From: Hymenobacter sp. BT18
GTDB lineage: Bacteria; Bacteroidota; Bacteroidia; Cytophagales; Hymenobacteraceae
Direction: 5' to 3'
DNA: 64,000 bases
Assembly (NCBI RefSeq): GCF_012273015.1
Contig: NZ_CP050954.1
Coordinates: 434,001 to 498,000, forward strand
In this document: positions 1 through 8,544 of the stretch, piece by piece
Layout of the letters: each line of letters starts with the position of its first letter
How positions within the stretch are numbered: position 1 is the stretch's first letter
Made by a program: the position numbers and the translations under genes
Notes under the pieces: model-generated
What the model saw: only the letters and a program-made list of their open reading frames with translations
Database searches by the model: none
Told to the model about the DNA's origin: nothing

Positions 1-668
1 ATTTCACCAAAGTGCTTGCTCATGCTCCAGCCCCCAATGGAGGCCATCACCTTCACGCCTTGCTGGTGGGCCAGATCAATCAGCCCCAGCTTGCCGTTTT
101 GCTTGTGGATGGCCAGCGGAAACGTGCCCGTAGCGCCGGTGTTTACGTTCGACCAGCCCCCGGCGGCGTTGCGGTAGCCCAGGGAGTAGGCGTAGCTGCC
201 ATCGGAAATGTACTGGATGAGGTCCAGCTCGCCCTGCAGCAGGTACAGGTCCCAGCTGCTGTAGGTATCGGTGTTTACCAGCGGGGCGGGCTGCTGCACG
301 GCCCCGGGCTGGGCAATATTGGCGTTGCGGTAGTCGCCGCTGTGAATGGAGCCATCCACTGCTACCCCAAAAAAGGAGAAGTTCAGCATCGTGTACTGGG
401 AGTAGTCCACGTTCAGCTGGTTGAGGCTGCCTTTGGGAATCAGGCCCGGAATATCCTTCCACGGTCCCCACTGCGTGAGGTAGCCAATAATCTGCTTGTT
501 GTGGTCGGTGCGCTTCTTGAGCACCGGGGGACTCACCTGGGCCGGACTAGGGCCGGGCAGCAGCACGAGTAGCAGGGCCAGCAACGAGAGCAGGCGCTTT
601 TTTTTGACGCGGGCAGCTAAAAGGCGGCGCCGGGCTTCTGCGTGCAGAAGCAAGGAAAGGTGTTTCAT
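1..668 (-). CDS. GH18 family chitinase, secreted (3' end outside window)
   Basis: Glycoside hydrolase family 18 enzyme, expected to hydrolyse chitin outside the cytoplasm. The ATG is at 668; 222 residues are visible before the gene leaves the window. Residues 1-47 form a long basic N-terminus followed by a Leu-rich signal segment ending near PSPAQ. The mature part starts with the GH18 beta-strand 1 pattern IIGYLTQWG, and near residue 213 shows SIGGWSMSKHF, the SxGG substrate-binding motif of GH18. The catalytic DxxDxDxE motif would lie beyond the edge, so activity cannot be judged. It is the last visible gene of the minus-strand susC-susD-GH20-GH18 series, which supports a role in chitin breakdown. 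The family assignment is secure; the exact specificity (endo or exo) is not. Confidence 0.85.
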   Translation of the reverse strand, partial: MKHLSLLLHAEARRRLLAARVKKKRLLSLLALLLVLLPGPSPAQVSPPVLKKRTDHNKQIIGYLTQWGPWKDIPGLIPKGSLNQLNVDYSQYTMLNFSFFGVAVDGSIHSGDYRNANIAQPGAVQQPAPLVNTDTYSSWDLYLLQGELDLIQYISDGSYAYSLGYRNAAGGWSNVNTGATGTFPLAIHKQNGKLGLIDLAHQQGVKVMASIGGWSMSKHFGE

Positions 669-773
669 AGCTGTGAATTGGTTAATGGTGAAACCAAAAA
701 GTTCAGCAGCAGTGAAGGCAGGCGGCGGGAGTTTCCCCTTTGCTGTCACACTGAGCAATTACGCGTGAGTGGG

Positions 774-838
774 CCGGTTGCGGAAGGGCAACAGAATGCC
801 GGGATACCGCATGGAAGCGGTATCGGGGAGGCAACCGG
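774..838. repeat. nested stem-loop between GH20 and GH18 genes
   Basis: The 318-nt gap 669-986 has no gene. It contains an outer 8-bp stem (CCGGTTGC at 774-781 with GCAACCGG at 831-838) that encloses a second 8-bp stem (GATACCGC at 803-810 with GCGGTATC at 817-824). Read on the minus strand it lies between the GH20 stop and the GH18 start. It could be a processing or attenuation structure that sets the ratio of the two enzymes. There is no T-run, so a classical terminator is not supported. Confidence 0.4.
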
Positions 839-986
839 GAAAGATGCAAAGGGGGTGCGGGGCGACTATGGGAGCCGCGGGCTAACAACGTTGGGCGTTA
901 GCGCTGAGGTAAAGCGGTTGTGGAAAAGGCGGACGGTGAACGAAAGAATTGTAAGTGCACGGCAGCTAGCGGTTATGAGCCACTAG

Positions 987-2858
987 CTACTTGATTAGCA
1001 ACTCGGCGGGTGGGCTTTTGCGCCCGTTGGGCGTGACGGTAACCGCCCGCACCAGCAGGCGCTTATTGAGCGGCACGGCCAGGGGCTTGGTGTAGAGCTT
1101 GGTGGTTTCGTCGGGCAGGTGGCCGTCGAGGGTGTAGCGGATCTGGGCGCCGGGCACCAGCGTGCGGAGCGTGAGCAGGGCTTTGTCGCCCTGCTTCACC
1201 ACGCTGGCGCTGTCGAGACCCAGGGGCTCGGGCACGCGGTAGTTGACTTTCTTGGCGTCGAGGCGGGCAAACTGCTGGCCCATGCGCGGGAGGAAATCGG
1301 CGTAGCTTTTGCGGGCCGCGGGCCGCCACGCTACCTCCGAAACGGCCAGCAGGCGCGGAAACAGCATGTACTCGGCGGCGGCCGGCGTGGTAATGTACTC
1401 GGTCCACATGTTGGCCTGGGGCCCCAGCACGTGCTTCTGCTGCTCGGGCGTGAGTTCCTTGGGCAGCGGGTTGTAGTTGTAGATGACGTCCAGCGGGATG
1501 TAGCCCCCAATCATCAGCGGCTCGTAGGGGCTGTGGGGCTGCGGGCTATGCCCGTAGTTGATGTACAAATGGGTGGTGGGTGACATGACCACGTCGTGGC
1601 CCATTTTGGCGGCTTCAATCCCGCCTTTTTCGCCTCGCCAGCTCATCACGGTGGCGCTGGGCGCAATGCCGCCTTCCAGGATTTCGTCCCAGCCGATGAG
1701 CTTTTTGCCCTTGCTGGCCAGGAACTTCTCGATGCGGCGGTTAAACCAGCCCTGCACCTTTTCTACATCCGTAAAGCCCTCCTTCTTCATGATTTCCTGC
1801 ACAGCCGGGCTTTCCTTCCAACGGGTTTTGGGCGCTTCGTCGCCGCCGATATGCACGTAGGGACCGGGAAACAGTGTTACCACTTCCGCCAGCACGTCCT
1901 CAAAAAAGCGAAACGTAGGCTCGGTGGGGCATACAATGTCTTCGTTCACGCCCCACATCGTCCAGGTTTCGTAGGGTCCGGGCTTGCAGGCCAGCTCGGG
2001 ATATGCCGCCAGGATGGCTACCGAGTGGCCTGGCATCTCAATTTCCGGCACAATGGTTACGTAGCGTTTCTGGGCGTAGGCCACCACGTCGCGGATCTGC
2101 TCCTGGGTGTAGAAGCCGCCGTAGGGCGTGGCGTCGTACTTGAACTCGGCGGGAGTCTTAAACAGCTGCTGAGCACCGATAAGCGTTTCCTTGCGGAAGG
2201 CGCTTACCTGCGTGAGCTTGGGGTATTTCTTGATTTCGATGCGCCAGCCTTGGTCGTCGGTCAGGTGCCAGTGAAAGGTATTAAGCTTATAAGTAGCCAG
2301 AAAGTCGATGTATTTCTTCACAAATGATACCGGGAAGAAGTGCCGGCTTACGTCGAGCATGGCTCCACGCCAGCGGAAGGCCGGCTCATCGGTGATGCGC
2401 ACGTAGGGCACATTGGCAGTGGCTGCGGGCCGCGCCGGTAGCAGCTGCAGAAAAGTTTGGGCGCCGTAGAACAGCCCCGGCCCACCGGCGGCCGCAATGC
2501 GCACTCCGGCTTTATCTACGTTCAGCTGGTAGCCCTCGGGTACTAATCCGGGCGTCGTTGTTAGGGCAATGTGGGCTCCTGCCTTATTGGTAGTAAGGGT
2601 TACCGTTTTGCCTGCACTCGTGAGCATGTCCTTCAGCAACCCAGCCACGTTCAGCGCTTCCTTGCCCGTCGCGTAGATGCTTACTTTCTGGGGTAGGCTG
2701 TAGGTAGCAGCGTAGGCCTTCACCTCACGGGGCATCGGCACCAGGCCCAAACTTTGGACCGGAACTTCCGCCAGCTGAGCCTGAACCGGGGCACCCAGGA
2801 AAATCTGAAGGGCGAGGATGCCGCTGAGCCAGCTGGTACAGGAAATGTTGAAGCGCAT
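987..2858 (-). CDS. beta-N-acetylhexosaminidase, GH20
   Basis: Family 20 hexosaminidase of 623 residues, releasing terminal GlcNAc from chitooligosaccharides in the periplasm or at the surface. A signal peptide ends near PVQAQ (about residue 28). A GH20b-type N-terminal domain (about 35-150) precedes the catalytic barrel. The barrel opens with RGAMLDVSRHF, carries FHWHLTDDQGWR, and has the catalytic Asp-Glu pair in HIGGDEAPK (about residue 335). The last 80 residues resemble the small C-terminal domain common in Bacteroidota enzymes. It sits 285 nt downstream of the SusD gene and is probably expressed with it. Length and motifs are normal for the family. It would feed GlcNAc to the MFS transporter and NagB encoded in the same locus. 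Confidence 0.93.
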   Translation of the reverse strand: MRFNISCTSWLSGILALQIFLGAPVQAQLAEVPVQSLGLVPMPREVKAYAATYSLPQKVSIYATGKEALNVAGLLKDMLTSAGKTVTLTTNKAGAHIALTTTPGLVPEGYQLNVDKAGVRIAAAGGPGLFYGAQTFLQLLPARPAATANVPYVRITDEPAFRWRGAMLDVSRHFFPVSFVKKYIDFLATYKLNTFHWHLTDDQGWRIEIKKYPKLTQVSAFRKETLIGAQQLFKTPAEFKYDATPYGGFYTQEQIRDVVAYAQKRYVTIVPEIEMPGHSVAILAAYPELACKPGPYETWTMWGVNEDIVCPTEPTFRFFEDVLAEVVTLFPGPYVHIGGDEAPKTRWKESPAVQEIMKKEGFTDVEKVQGWFNRRIEKFLASKGKKLIGWDEILEGGIAPSATVMSWRGEKGGIEAAKMGHDVVMSPTTHLYINYGHSPQPHSPYEPLMIGGYIPLDVIYNYNPLPKELTPEQQKHVLGPQANMWTEYITTPAAAEYMLFPRLLAVSEVAWRPAARKSYADFLPRMGQQFARLDAKKVNYRVPEPLGLDSASVVKQGDKALLTLRTLVPGAQIRYTLDGHLPDETTKLYTKPLAVPLNKRLLVRAVTVTPNGRKSPPAELLIK

Positions 2859-3081
2859 AAAGGGTGGGTTGGGGTAAAAGGAAACAAGTAAGGAAAAAGT
2901 AGGGGCGGTAACGCATCATGCCAAGCACAGCCGGGTAGTGTCTCCGAGGCCGGCCTCCGCGAAATCCCCATTTCGCGGAACGTACCCCTTACCTTACCGC
3001 CGGCCAGGAAACCCCGGCTGCGCCCAGCATGATATTCTTTTGGTGTAAAGCAGGAGGGCTACGGTCACTCAGCCGCCGCCT

Positions 3082-3117
3082 CAAGCGGCGCTGCTGTTGC
3101 AGCAGCAGCGCCGCTTG
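3082..3117. terminator. hairpin after susD-like gene
   Basis: A perfect 15-bp stem (3082-3096 with 3103-3117) with a 6-nt loop sits 27 nt past the susD stop. No T-run follows, so it may be an mRNA 3'-stabiliser that allows partial readthrough into GH20 rather than a full terminator. The surrounding gap 2859-3143 holds no gene. Confidence 0.5.
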
Positions 3118-3143
3118 CCTGCATAGCTCAGAAGGCAGAACGG

Positions 3144-4733
3144 TTACTTATCCCACCACACCCGGCCAATCAGGTTGTCGCCACCTGGCACGGCAGTGCT
3201 GGCCGCCTTATAGTTGGCGGGGTTGCTGGTGATTTCCGAAGTGGGGTACGGGAAGCGACGTGGAATCTGGCCGTTGGTGGCGTTGTTGGGGTACACCACC
3301 GGCGTCAACTCGGGGTAGCCGCTGCGGCGCCAGTTGGCCCACGACTCGTAGAAGTCAAACATGGTGTTGGTGTGCAGCCAGTACTGGGTGTTTATCATCT
3401 CCAGCCCGTTGCCAGCCTCATAGGGGTGAGCCGTGAGGTAGTTTGCTGCCTCAGTAGGGTCTACGGCCAGCTTCGCGTCGTACTGCGTGAGGTAGGTCAT
3501 GGCAGCCGTTACGCCGGCGTTGTAGTGCTCCTGGGCACTGCCCAGGCCCCAGCGCTGGGCCGCTTCGGCCAGTAGCAGCTCCGATTCCGCGTACGTTAGC
3601 ACGAACGTTGGGCCGTCGCGCTTGATCATGCCGGGGTTAGGCGAAGAGTAGTCCGTAAACTTAGTGAAGGTGGGGTCGGCCGAAATGTCATAGGTTGCGC
3701 GCCCGCTCAGGTCCTTGCCATTGGGCATGCCCTTCTGCTCCGAGGCCGTGGAAACAGCAGCAGCATTCTGCTCCTTGGTTACGTCGGTGAGGTAGAGCTG
3801 GGTAACGGCTACTTTGGACAGGCGCGGGTCGTTGGTGCTCTTCAACTCGTCAATGAAGGTTTTCGACCACTTCACGTAGTAGTTTTCCTGCCCCCCGTCG
3901 CCGAGAAGCACCTGGCTGTTGCGGTTCTGCGTTACGCGGGCCCCTCCTATGTCGTGCACCACGTAGGCATTGTCGGCGTTACTTTGCAGGGTTTTGCCCT
4001 GCACTTTGGTGGCGTAGGCTTTGGCTTTCTCGGGGTCTACTTTCGTCAGGCGCATGGCCATGCGCAGTAGCAAGGTATTGCCCAGGCGCTGCCACTGCGC
4101 GATGTTGCCTTTGTAGAACACGTCGCCCGAGGGAATGTCGGCGCCGGGGTCGAGGGCGGCCGTAGCCTCCTCTACTTCCTTCAGCAGGTCGTTATAAATA
4201 TCCTGCTGCTTGTCGTATTTGGGCGTGATAATGCCTTTGTAGTAGCCCATGCCCGCCTCGCTGTAGGGTACGTCGCCGTAGAGGTCGGTGATGCGCTCCA
4301 TAATGAGGGCGCGCATGATCCGGCCTACTTGGTGCAGGTTTTTATACTTGTCCTTGCCGCGGGTCGACTCTACCAGGTCAGTTATGGGCTTCACCTGCTC
4401 CACGTAGGCGCCCACGGTAGTGCCGCCCCAGTAAGCCGCGGTGTAGCCTTCGTTGAGCAGGTATTTATCCCCGGCCCAATAGCTTACTACCGTAGAGAGG
4501 CCCTGCACCAGCGTGGAGGAGTAAATCAGGTTGGCCCGCCAGGTGTCGTAGGCAAAGTCGGTGCTGCCGGTATAGCCCAGCTGGGAGGTCGTGAGCAGGT
4601 AGTTGGGGTTGAAGTTGGCCTGGCTGTAGGTGGAGGGGTTGGTGTTGATGTCTTCGAAGTCATCGGTACAGCTGGTAGCCAGCAGCAGGCCGAGGAAGCT
4701 TAAGGCAGTGTATTTAGCGAGGGTGCTTTTCAT
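3144..4733 (-). CDS. SusD/RagB-family outer-membrane glycan-binding lipoprotein
   Basis: SusD-type lipoprotein of 529 residues, the surface glycan-capture partner of the SusC porin encoded 34 nt upstream. A lipoprotein signal ends at Cys22 (LLATSC), followed by acidic residues (TDDFED) that fit a surface-export lipobox. FEDINTNPSTY near the N-terminus and the C-terminal stretch with YPNN, FPYPTSE and NPANY point to the SusD-like_2 subfamily rather than the classical starch SusD. In this context the ligand is likely a chitin oligosaccharide; that is inferred from the neighbouring GH20 and GH18 genes and not from binding residues. The protein is full length. Confidence 0.93.
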   Translation of the reverse strand: MKSTLAKYTALSFLGLLLATSCTDDFEDINTNPSTYSQANFNPNYLLTTSQLGYTGSTDFAYDTWRANLIYSSTLVQGLSTVVSYWAGDKYLLNEGYTAAYWGGTTVGAYVEQVKPITDLVESTRGKDKYKNLHQVGRIMRALIMERITDLYGDVPYSEAGMGYYKGIITPKYDKQQDIYNDLLKEVEEATAALDPGADIPSGDVFYKGNIAQWQRLGNTLLLRMAMRLTKVDPEKAKAYATKVQGKTLQSNADNAYVVHDIGGARVTQNRNSQVLLGDGGQENYYVKWSKTFIDELKSTNDPRLSKVAVTQLYLTDVTKEQNAAAVSTASEQKGMPNGKDLSGRATYDISADPTFTKFTDYSSPNPGMIKRDGPTFVLTYAESELLLAEAAQRWGLGSAQEHYNAGVTAAMTYLTQYDAKLAVDPTEAANYLTAHPYEAGNGLEMINTQYWLHTNTMFDFYESWANWRRSGYPELTPVVYPNNATNGQIPRRFPYPTSEITSNPANYKAASTAVPGGDNLIGRVWWDK

Positions 4734-4767
4734 GACGGACAGGTTGAAATAAACCAGGGGGAAATCC

Positions 4768-7700
4768 TTAGAATTTGGCGTTCAGGTTCAGGCCGAACGT
4801 GCGGACCGGCGGAATGCCGCCCAGCTCCAGGCCCTGCGTGAAGGCGTTGTAGCTGCTTTCGGGGTCGATGTTGTCGGTTTTGCGCATCAGGATGGCCAGG
4901 TTGCGGGCCACCAAACTCAGGGTGAGGCGCTGTACTTTGCTGCCCAGCAGCTTGGTGGGGAACGAGTAGCCCAGCGTCACCTGGCGGAGCTTGATAAAGC
5001 TGGCGTTCTGCACAAACTCCTTGGACACGTTGTCGGCTAGGGTGCTGTAGTAGGTAGCCGCGTCGAGGTTATCGGAGCCGAAGGTGCCTTCGCGGTTCAC
5101 CAGCGTTTGCTTACGCAGCCCGAAAACGGTGCCGTAGTAGTCGGTGGCCGAGAATATCTTACCGCCAAACTTGCCATCAACTAATACCCCGAAGTTGAAG
5201 CCCGCAAAGGTGAAGTCATTGCTCCAGCCGCCGGTCCAGGGATGGAAGGCCGAGCCAAAGGCTCTCAGGTCGCCGCGGGCGGGCACGCCATTAGGCGTCA
5301 GGGCAATGGTGCCGTCGGCGTTGTACTTGTTGTCGTAGGCCATTACCTGGCCGAAGGGCTTGTCGACAATCTGCCCCAGGAAACCGGCATTGGAGCGGGA
5401 AGTGGCATACACCGACTGCTCCTGGCCGGCAGCCAGGGAAAGCACCGTGTTTTTGTTGTAGGCCGCATTGAAGGAGGACGTCCAGGAGAAGGCGGCCGTT
5501 TTCACCGGCTGCACCGTTAGCAGCATTTCCACGCCCTTGTTCTCCATTTTACCGGCATTCAGCACGGCCCCCTGGTAGCCCGAAGTAATAGAAGCCGGCG
5601 TGAATACAATTTCCTTATCAGAGTTCTTCTTGTAGAACGTCAGATCTAACCGTACGCGGTTCTGGGCAACAGCCAGTTCGGTTCCGATTTCAAATTCTGT
5701 CGCACTAGAAGCTTTTAAGTTGCTGTTTGGAATATTGACGTTTTCAATTGTACCTAATGGATTGCCATTAAGCCCTACAGGCAAGAAAGCGTAGTTCAAC
5801 TGCGTCTGGTAAGGTAAAGTAGCTTGACCCACACGCGAGTAGCCTGCCCGTAGTTTACCAAAGGCTAAGAATTCAGGCCGCCACAACTCGGAGAAGACAA
5901 ATGACCCACTTACGCCCGGATAGGTAATACCCAACTCCTGATTGGCTGTAGAACTAGGGCCGGCCAGCGTTGAGAACCAGTCACGGCGCAACGTACCGGT
6001 CAAAAACAGATATTCCTTATAGGAGAGGTCCAACGAACCATACACGGATTGGATTTCCTGGTCGGTTGGGAACATTTGGCTGGACTTATTTTTGGCATTG
6101 TTAATATTGTTAAGCCCAAATACAGCTAAGTCGTTACCAATATTCTGGAATGCTTCCGTCTTAATGCGGCGGTAGCTGGCACCCAGATTAGGAGCAAATG
6201 TGAAGTTAGACCCAAACTCAAAGCTCTTTCCCACCAGACCATCGGTGTTCAGATCCGAAAACCGCGTTGTTACTTCCGTAATGCGGCCGGTAGGCAGGTA
6301 AGCCGTGCCCGAGGGCGTTACACTAGTGAAGCGGTTTGTATACCCATCTCGCCCAACACGACCTTGCAGAAAGAGGCCATTATCGAACGTATAACGTGCA
6401 TTTACTGATGAGAGCAGCCGGTCACGCTCCGTATCGTTCACAAACTTGTTGGCGGCGAAGTAAGGGTTCGTGTTGTAAGGGTTGCCCGTGTTGTACATCA
6501 GCTCCGAGCCATCGGGGTTGGTGCCCGCCGACAGGCTGCGCACGTCCAGGCTGGTGGGCAGAAACAGCACGTTGAAGTTGGCGTTGCCGGCCCCGTCGGC
6601 CAGGATGGCGCGGTTTTTTGCCTGCTCCAGGATATAGTTGGCGCGGGCGTCAATCGTCAGCCGCTTGAAGGGCTCAAACGTGCCAGCCAGGTTGAAGGTC
6701 TGCCGGTCGAGGCCGGAGTTGGGCACTACGCCTTTATTGGTCAGGTTGCTGGCCGAAAGGCGGACCGAACCACCTGTGAAGCTTTTATTGAAGGCCAGGG
6801 TGTTGGTCCAGCTGCTACCCGTGCGGTAGAAATTCTTCACGTTGTCTTTCTGGGCCACGTAGGGTCGTGAGGTACCATCGAACTGCACCACACTGGAGCC
6901 ATCGAGCTTGCCGCCCCAGCTGGAGTTGCCCACCTGCGCGGCGCCAGTAGCCGTAGTAGGCTTTTGGTTGTTGGCGCCTTGGCCGTACACGTACTGCCAG
7001 TCGGTGAGGGTGTAGACTTTCTCGGCTACGTAGTTGCTGTTGAACTCCACCCCATCGTTGCCTTTGGCGCTTTTGGTGGTGATGAGAATAACCCCGGCCT
7101 TGGCGCGGTAGCCGTACAGAGCCGAAGCTGCAGCCCCCTTCAAGACCGAAATAGACTCGATATCGTCGGGGTTGATGTTGGAAATGGCGTCACCCAGGTC
7201 AGGCGAGTTGTCCCAGCGGCTGCCGGTGTTGGCCGAGCTAGGCTGGCTTTCCACGGGTATACCATTGATGACGTAGAGCGGCTGATTGGTCTGGCTTAGG
7301 CTGGATACGCCCCGAATGATAACGTTGCTCGACGAGCCCGCCCCGCCGGAGGTGGAGTTGACGTTCAAACCAGCCACTTTCCCCACCAGGGAGTTGGTTA
7401 CGTTGATTTCCCGGGCCTGGGTGAGCGAAGTACCCTGGATTTCCGTAACGGAGTAACCCAGTGTTTTCCGCTCCCGGGCCACGTTCAACGCTGTTACTAC
7501 AACCTCACCCAAGGCCTGCACATTTTCACTGAGGGTGATGTTAATGGTTGTTCGGCCGCGAACTGCAACCGTTTGCGGGTTGTATCCAATAGAGGAAAAG
7601 ACCAAGGACGCTGTGTCGGCTACGGCCAGCGTATAGCCTCCATCGGAGTTAGTGCTGGTTCCTTGGTTTGTACCGCGGGCGAGTACCGTTACTCCGGGCA

Positions 7701-7809
7701 GCGCACTGCCTTGGGAGTCGGTTACCTTACCGGATATGGTTACTTGCGCGTATCCCAAGCCATGCAGGCTTAGTAGCAGCAAAAATGTAAGCCAGGTAAA
7801 TCTTTTCAT
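4768..7809 (-). CDS. SusC/RagA-family TonB-dependent outer-membrane transporter
   Basis: TonB-linked beta-barrel importer of 1013 residues, forming a complex with the adjacent SusD-like lipoprotein. The start at 7809 was chosen because MKRFTWLTFLLLLS begins a proper signal peptide; the frame stays open to 7992 but that extension has no signal features. Residues about 24-110 form a carboxypeptidase-regulatory-like domain (VTISGKVTD). The plug follows (about 120-240), with VIIRGVSSL and LYGYRAKAGVILITTK, a variant of the usual LYGSRAANGVILITTK. The barrel fills the rest and ends in the C-terminal aromatic-rich strand (FGLNLNAKF). Bases 5690-6440 are clearly richer in A+T than the flanks. Transcription probably starts near 8290. 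Confidence 0.93.
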   Translation of the reverse strand: MKRFTWLTFLLLLSLHGLGYAQVTISGKVTDSQGSALPGVTVLARGTNQGTSTNSDGGYTLAVADTASLVFSSIGYNPQTVAVRGRTTINITLSENVQALGEVVVTALNVARERKTLGYSVTEIQGTSLTQAREINVTNSLVGKVAGLNVNSTSGGAGSSSNVIIRGVSSLSQTNQPLYVINGIPVESQPSSANTGSRWDNSPDLGDAISNINPDDIESISVLKGAAASALYGYRAKAGVILITTKSAKGNDGVEFNSNYVAEKVYTLTDWQYVYGQGANNQKPTTATGAAQVGNSSWGGKLDGSSVVQFDGTSRPYVAQKDNVKNFYRTGSSWTNTLAFNKSFTGGSVRLSASNLTNKGVVPNSGLDRQTFNLAGTFEPFKRLTIDARANYILEQAKNRAILADGAGNANFNVLFLPTSLDVRSLSAGTNPDGSELMYNTGNPYNTNPYFAANKFVNDTERDRLLSSVNARYTFDNGLFLQGRVGRDGYTNRFTSVTPSGTAYLPTGRITEVTTRFSDLNTDGLVGKSFEFGSNFTFAPNLGASYRRIKTEAFQNIGNDLAVFGLNNINNAKNKSSQMFPTDQEIQSVYGSLDLSYKEYLFLTGTLRRDWFSTLAGPSSTANQELGITYPGVSGSFVFSELWRPEFLAFGKLRAGYSRVGQATLPYQTQLNYAFLPVGLNGNPLGTIENVNIPNSNLKASSATEFEIGTELAVAQNRVRLDLTFYKKNSDKEIVFTPASITSGYQGAVLNAGKMENKGVEMLLTVQPVKTAAFSWTSSFNAAYNKNTVLSLAAGQEQSVYATSRSNAGFLGQIVDKPFGQVMAYDNKYNADGTIALTPNGVPARGDLRAFGSAFHPWTGGWSNDFTFAGFNFGVLVDGKFGGKIFSATDYYGTVFGLRKQTLVNREGTFGSDNLDAATYYSTLADNVSKEFVQNASFIKLRQVTLGYSFPTKLLGSKVQRLTLSLVARNLAILMRKTDNIDPESSYNAFTQGLELGGIPPVRTFGLNLNAKF

Positions 7810-8295
7810 AGCCTTGAAGGGGTTTGGTAGGAGAAAAGGTGAGAGAACAATGACAAAGCAGCATTTCAAACACACGCGCAACCAGCCGTAACCGGCAACC
7901 AAAGCCTTTTCTCGGGGAGTGAGCCTACTCGTGCTCAGCTGCTGCCATACGCCTACTACACACTGGTTAAGCACGCAATAGCAGGTATGCAACCAGCCTT
8001 CTCAGCTGGGAAATATCCCAACGAAAGCCACGATTATACCAGGCCGTAGCCTGCCAAAAGCAGAGCCGAAACCCAAGCGAAAAAAGGAAACAGGGAAGAT
8101 CTATAGAGCAGATTCTGGGTGCTCAGAATTTGCTGAAGTGCGGTGTGGCGAGGGAAGATTCGCTATTCAAGAGCCAGAAAGTGGCTTCTTCGTACACAAG
8201 CATTTTTTAGGATATGCCTAAGGCTGCTACTCTCAGCGCCTACTTATTTCGGAAGCCGAAACAGGCATTTCCAACATTCGGAGCTTCTATTAATC
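7810..8295 (-). other. long untranslated leader of susC, no gene
   Basis: No coding frame here has convincing features. If the promoter at 8296-8326 is correct, this is a leader of about 480 nt. No other CAAAnnTA (reverse TAnnTTTG) box was found nearer the start codon. Long leaders of this kind can carry RNA regulation, but no known riboswitch was recognised. The remaining gap to 8544 holds the promoter and operators. Confidence 0.4.
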
Positions 8296-8326
8296 CAAAC
8301 TTAACGCTCTATATTTCACAAAGCAA
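8296..8326 (-). promoter_or_regulatory. predicted promoter of susC-susD-GH20-GH18
   Basis: On the minus strand TAAGTTTG (8296-8303) matches the Bacteroidota -7 consensus TAnnTTTG. A TTG at 8324-8326 lies 20 bp upstream, the usual distance for the -33 element. The palindromic operator pair begins 19 bp further upstream. Confidence 0.6.
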
Positions 8327-8345
8327 GCGTCTGACAAAAAAAAAT

Positions 8346-8387
8346 GTGTGCGCACACGCGTTTTTTTTGGACACCGTGTCCGCACAC
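8346..8387. promoter_or_regulatory. paired palindromic operator upstream of susC promoter
   Basis: Site 1 (8346-8357) is the perfect 12-bp palindrome GTGTGCGCACAC. Site 2 (8376-8387) is GTGTCCGCACAC, one mismatch from it. Centres are 30 bp apart, close to three helical turns. The same palindrome with the same A-rich flank occurs upstream of nagB. It probably binds the LacI-type regulator encoded at 12478. Its position upstream of the -33 box fits activation or looping better than simple promoter occlusion. Confidence 0.7.
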
Positions 8388-8544
8388 ACAAATATTTATT
8401 TCCTAAATAGTACAATAATACTATTTTCCGGTCCTTTGTCTCCCCGGATAAGTAGCCAGTAGCTTCCGCAAACTACCCAAATGGTAATTTACCATGATTC
8501 ATTGCCAGACCCTATGTAAGGGCCTTCTTGGTGCCCGGGCTTGG

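Noticed and set aside
3082..3117. Hairpin considered as an IS or attachment remnant
   Set aside because: The arms are short and low in complexity (CTG/CAG), with no flanking duplication or transposase; a transcript 3'-end role is simpler.
7810..7992. 61-residue N-terminal extension of the SusC protein
   Set aside because: It would place the signal peptide inside the protein and contains several Cys and no export features.
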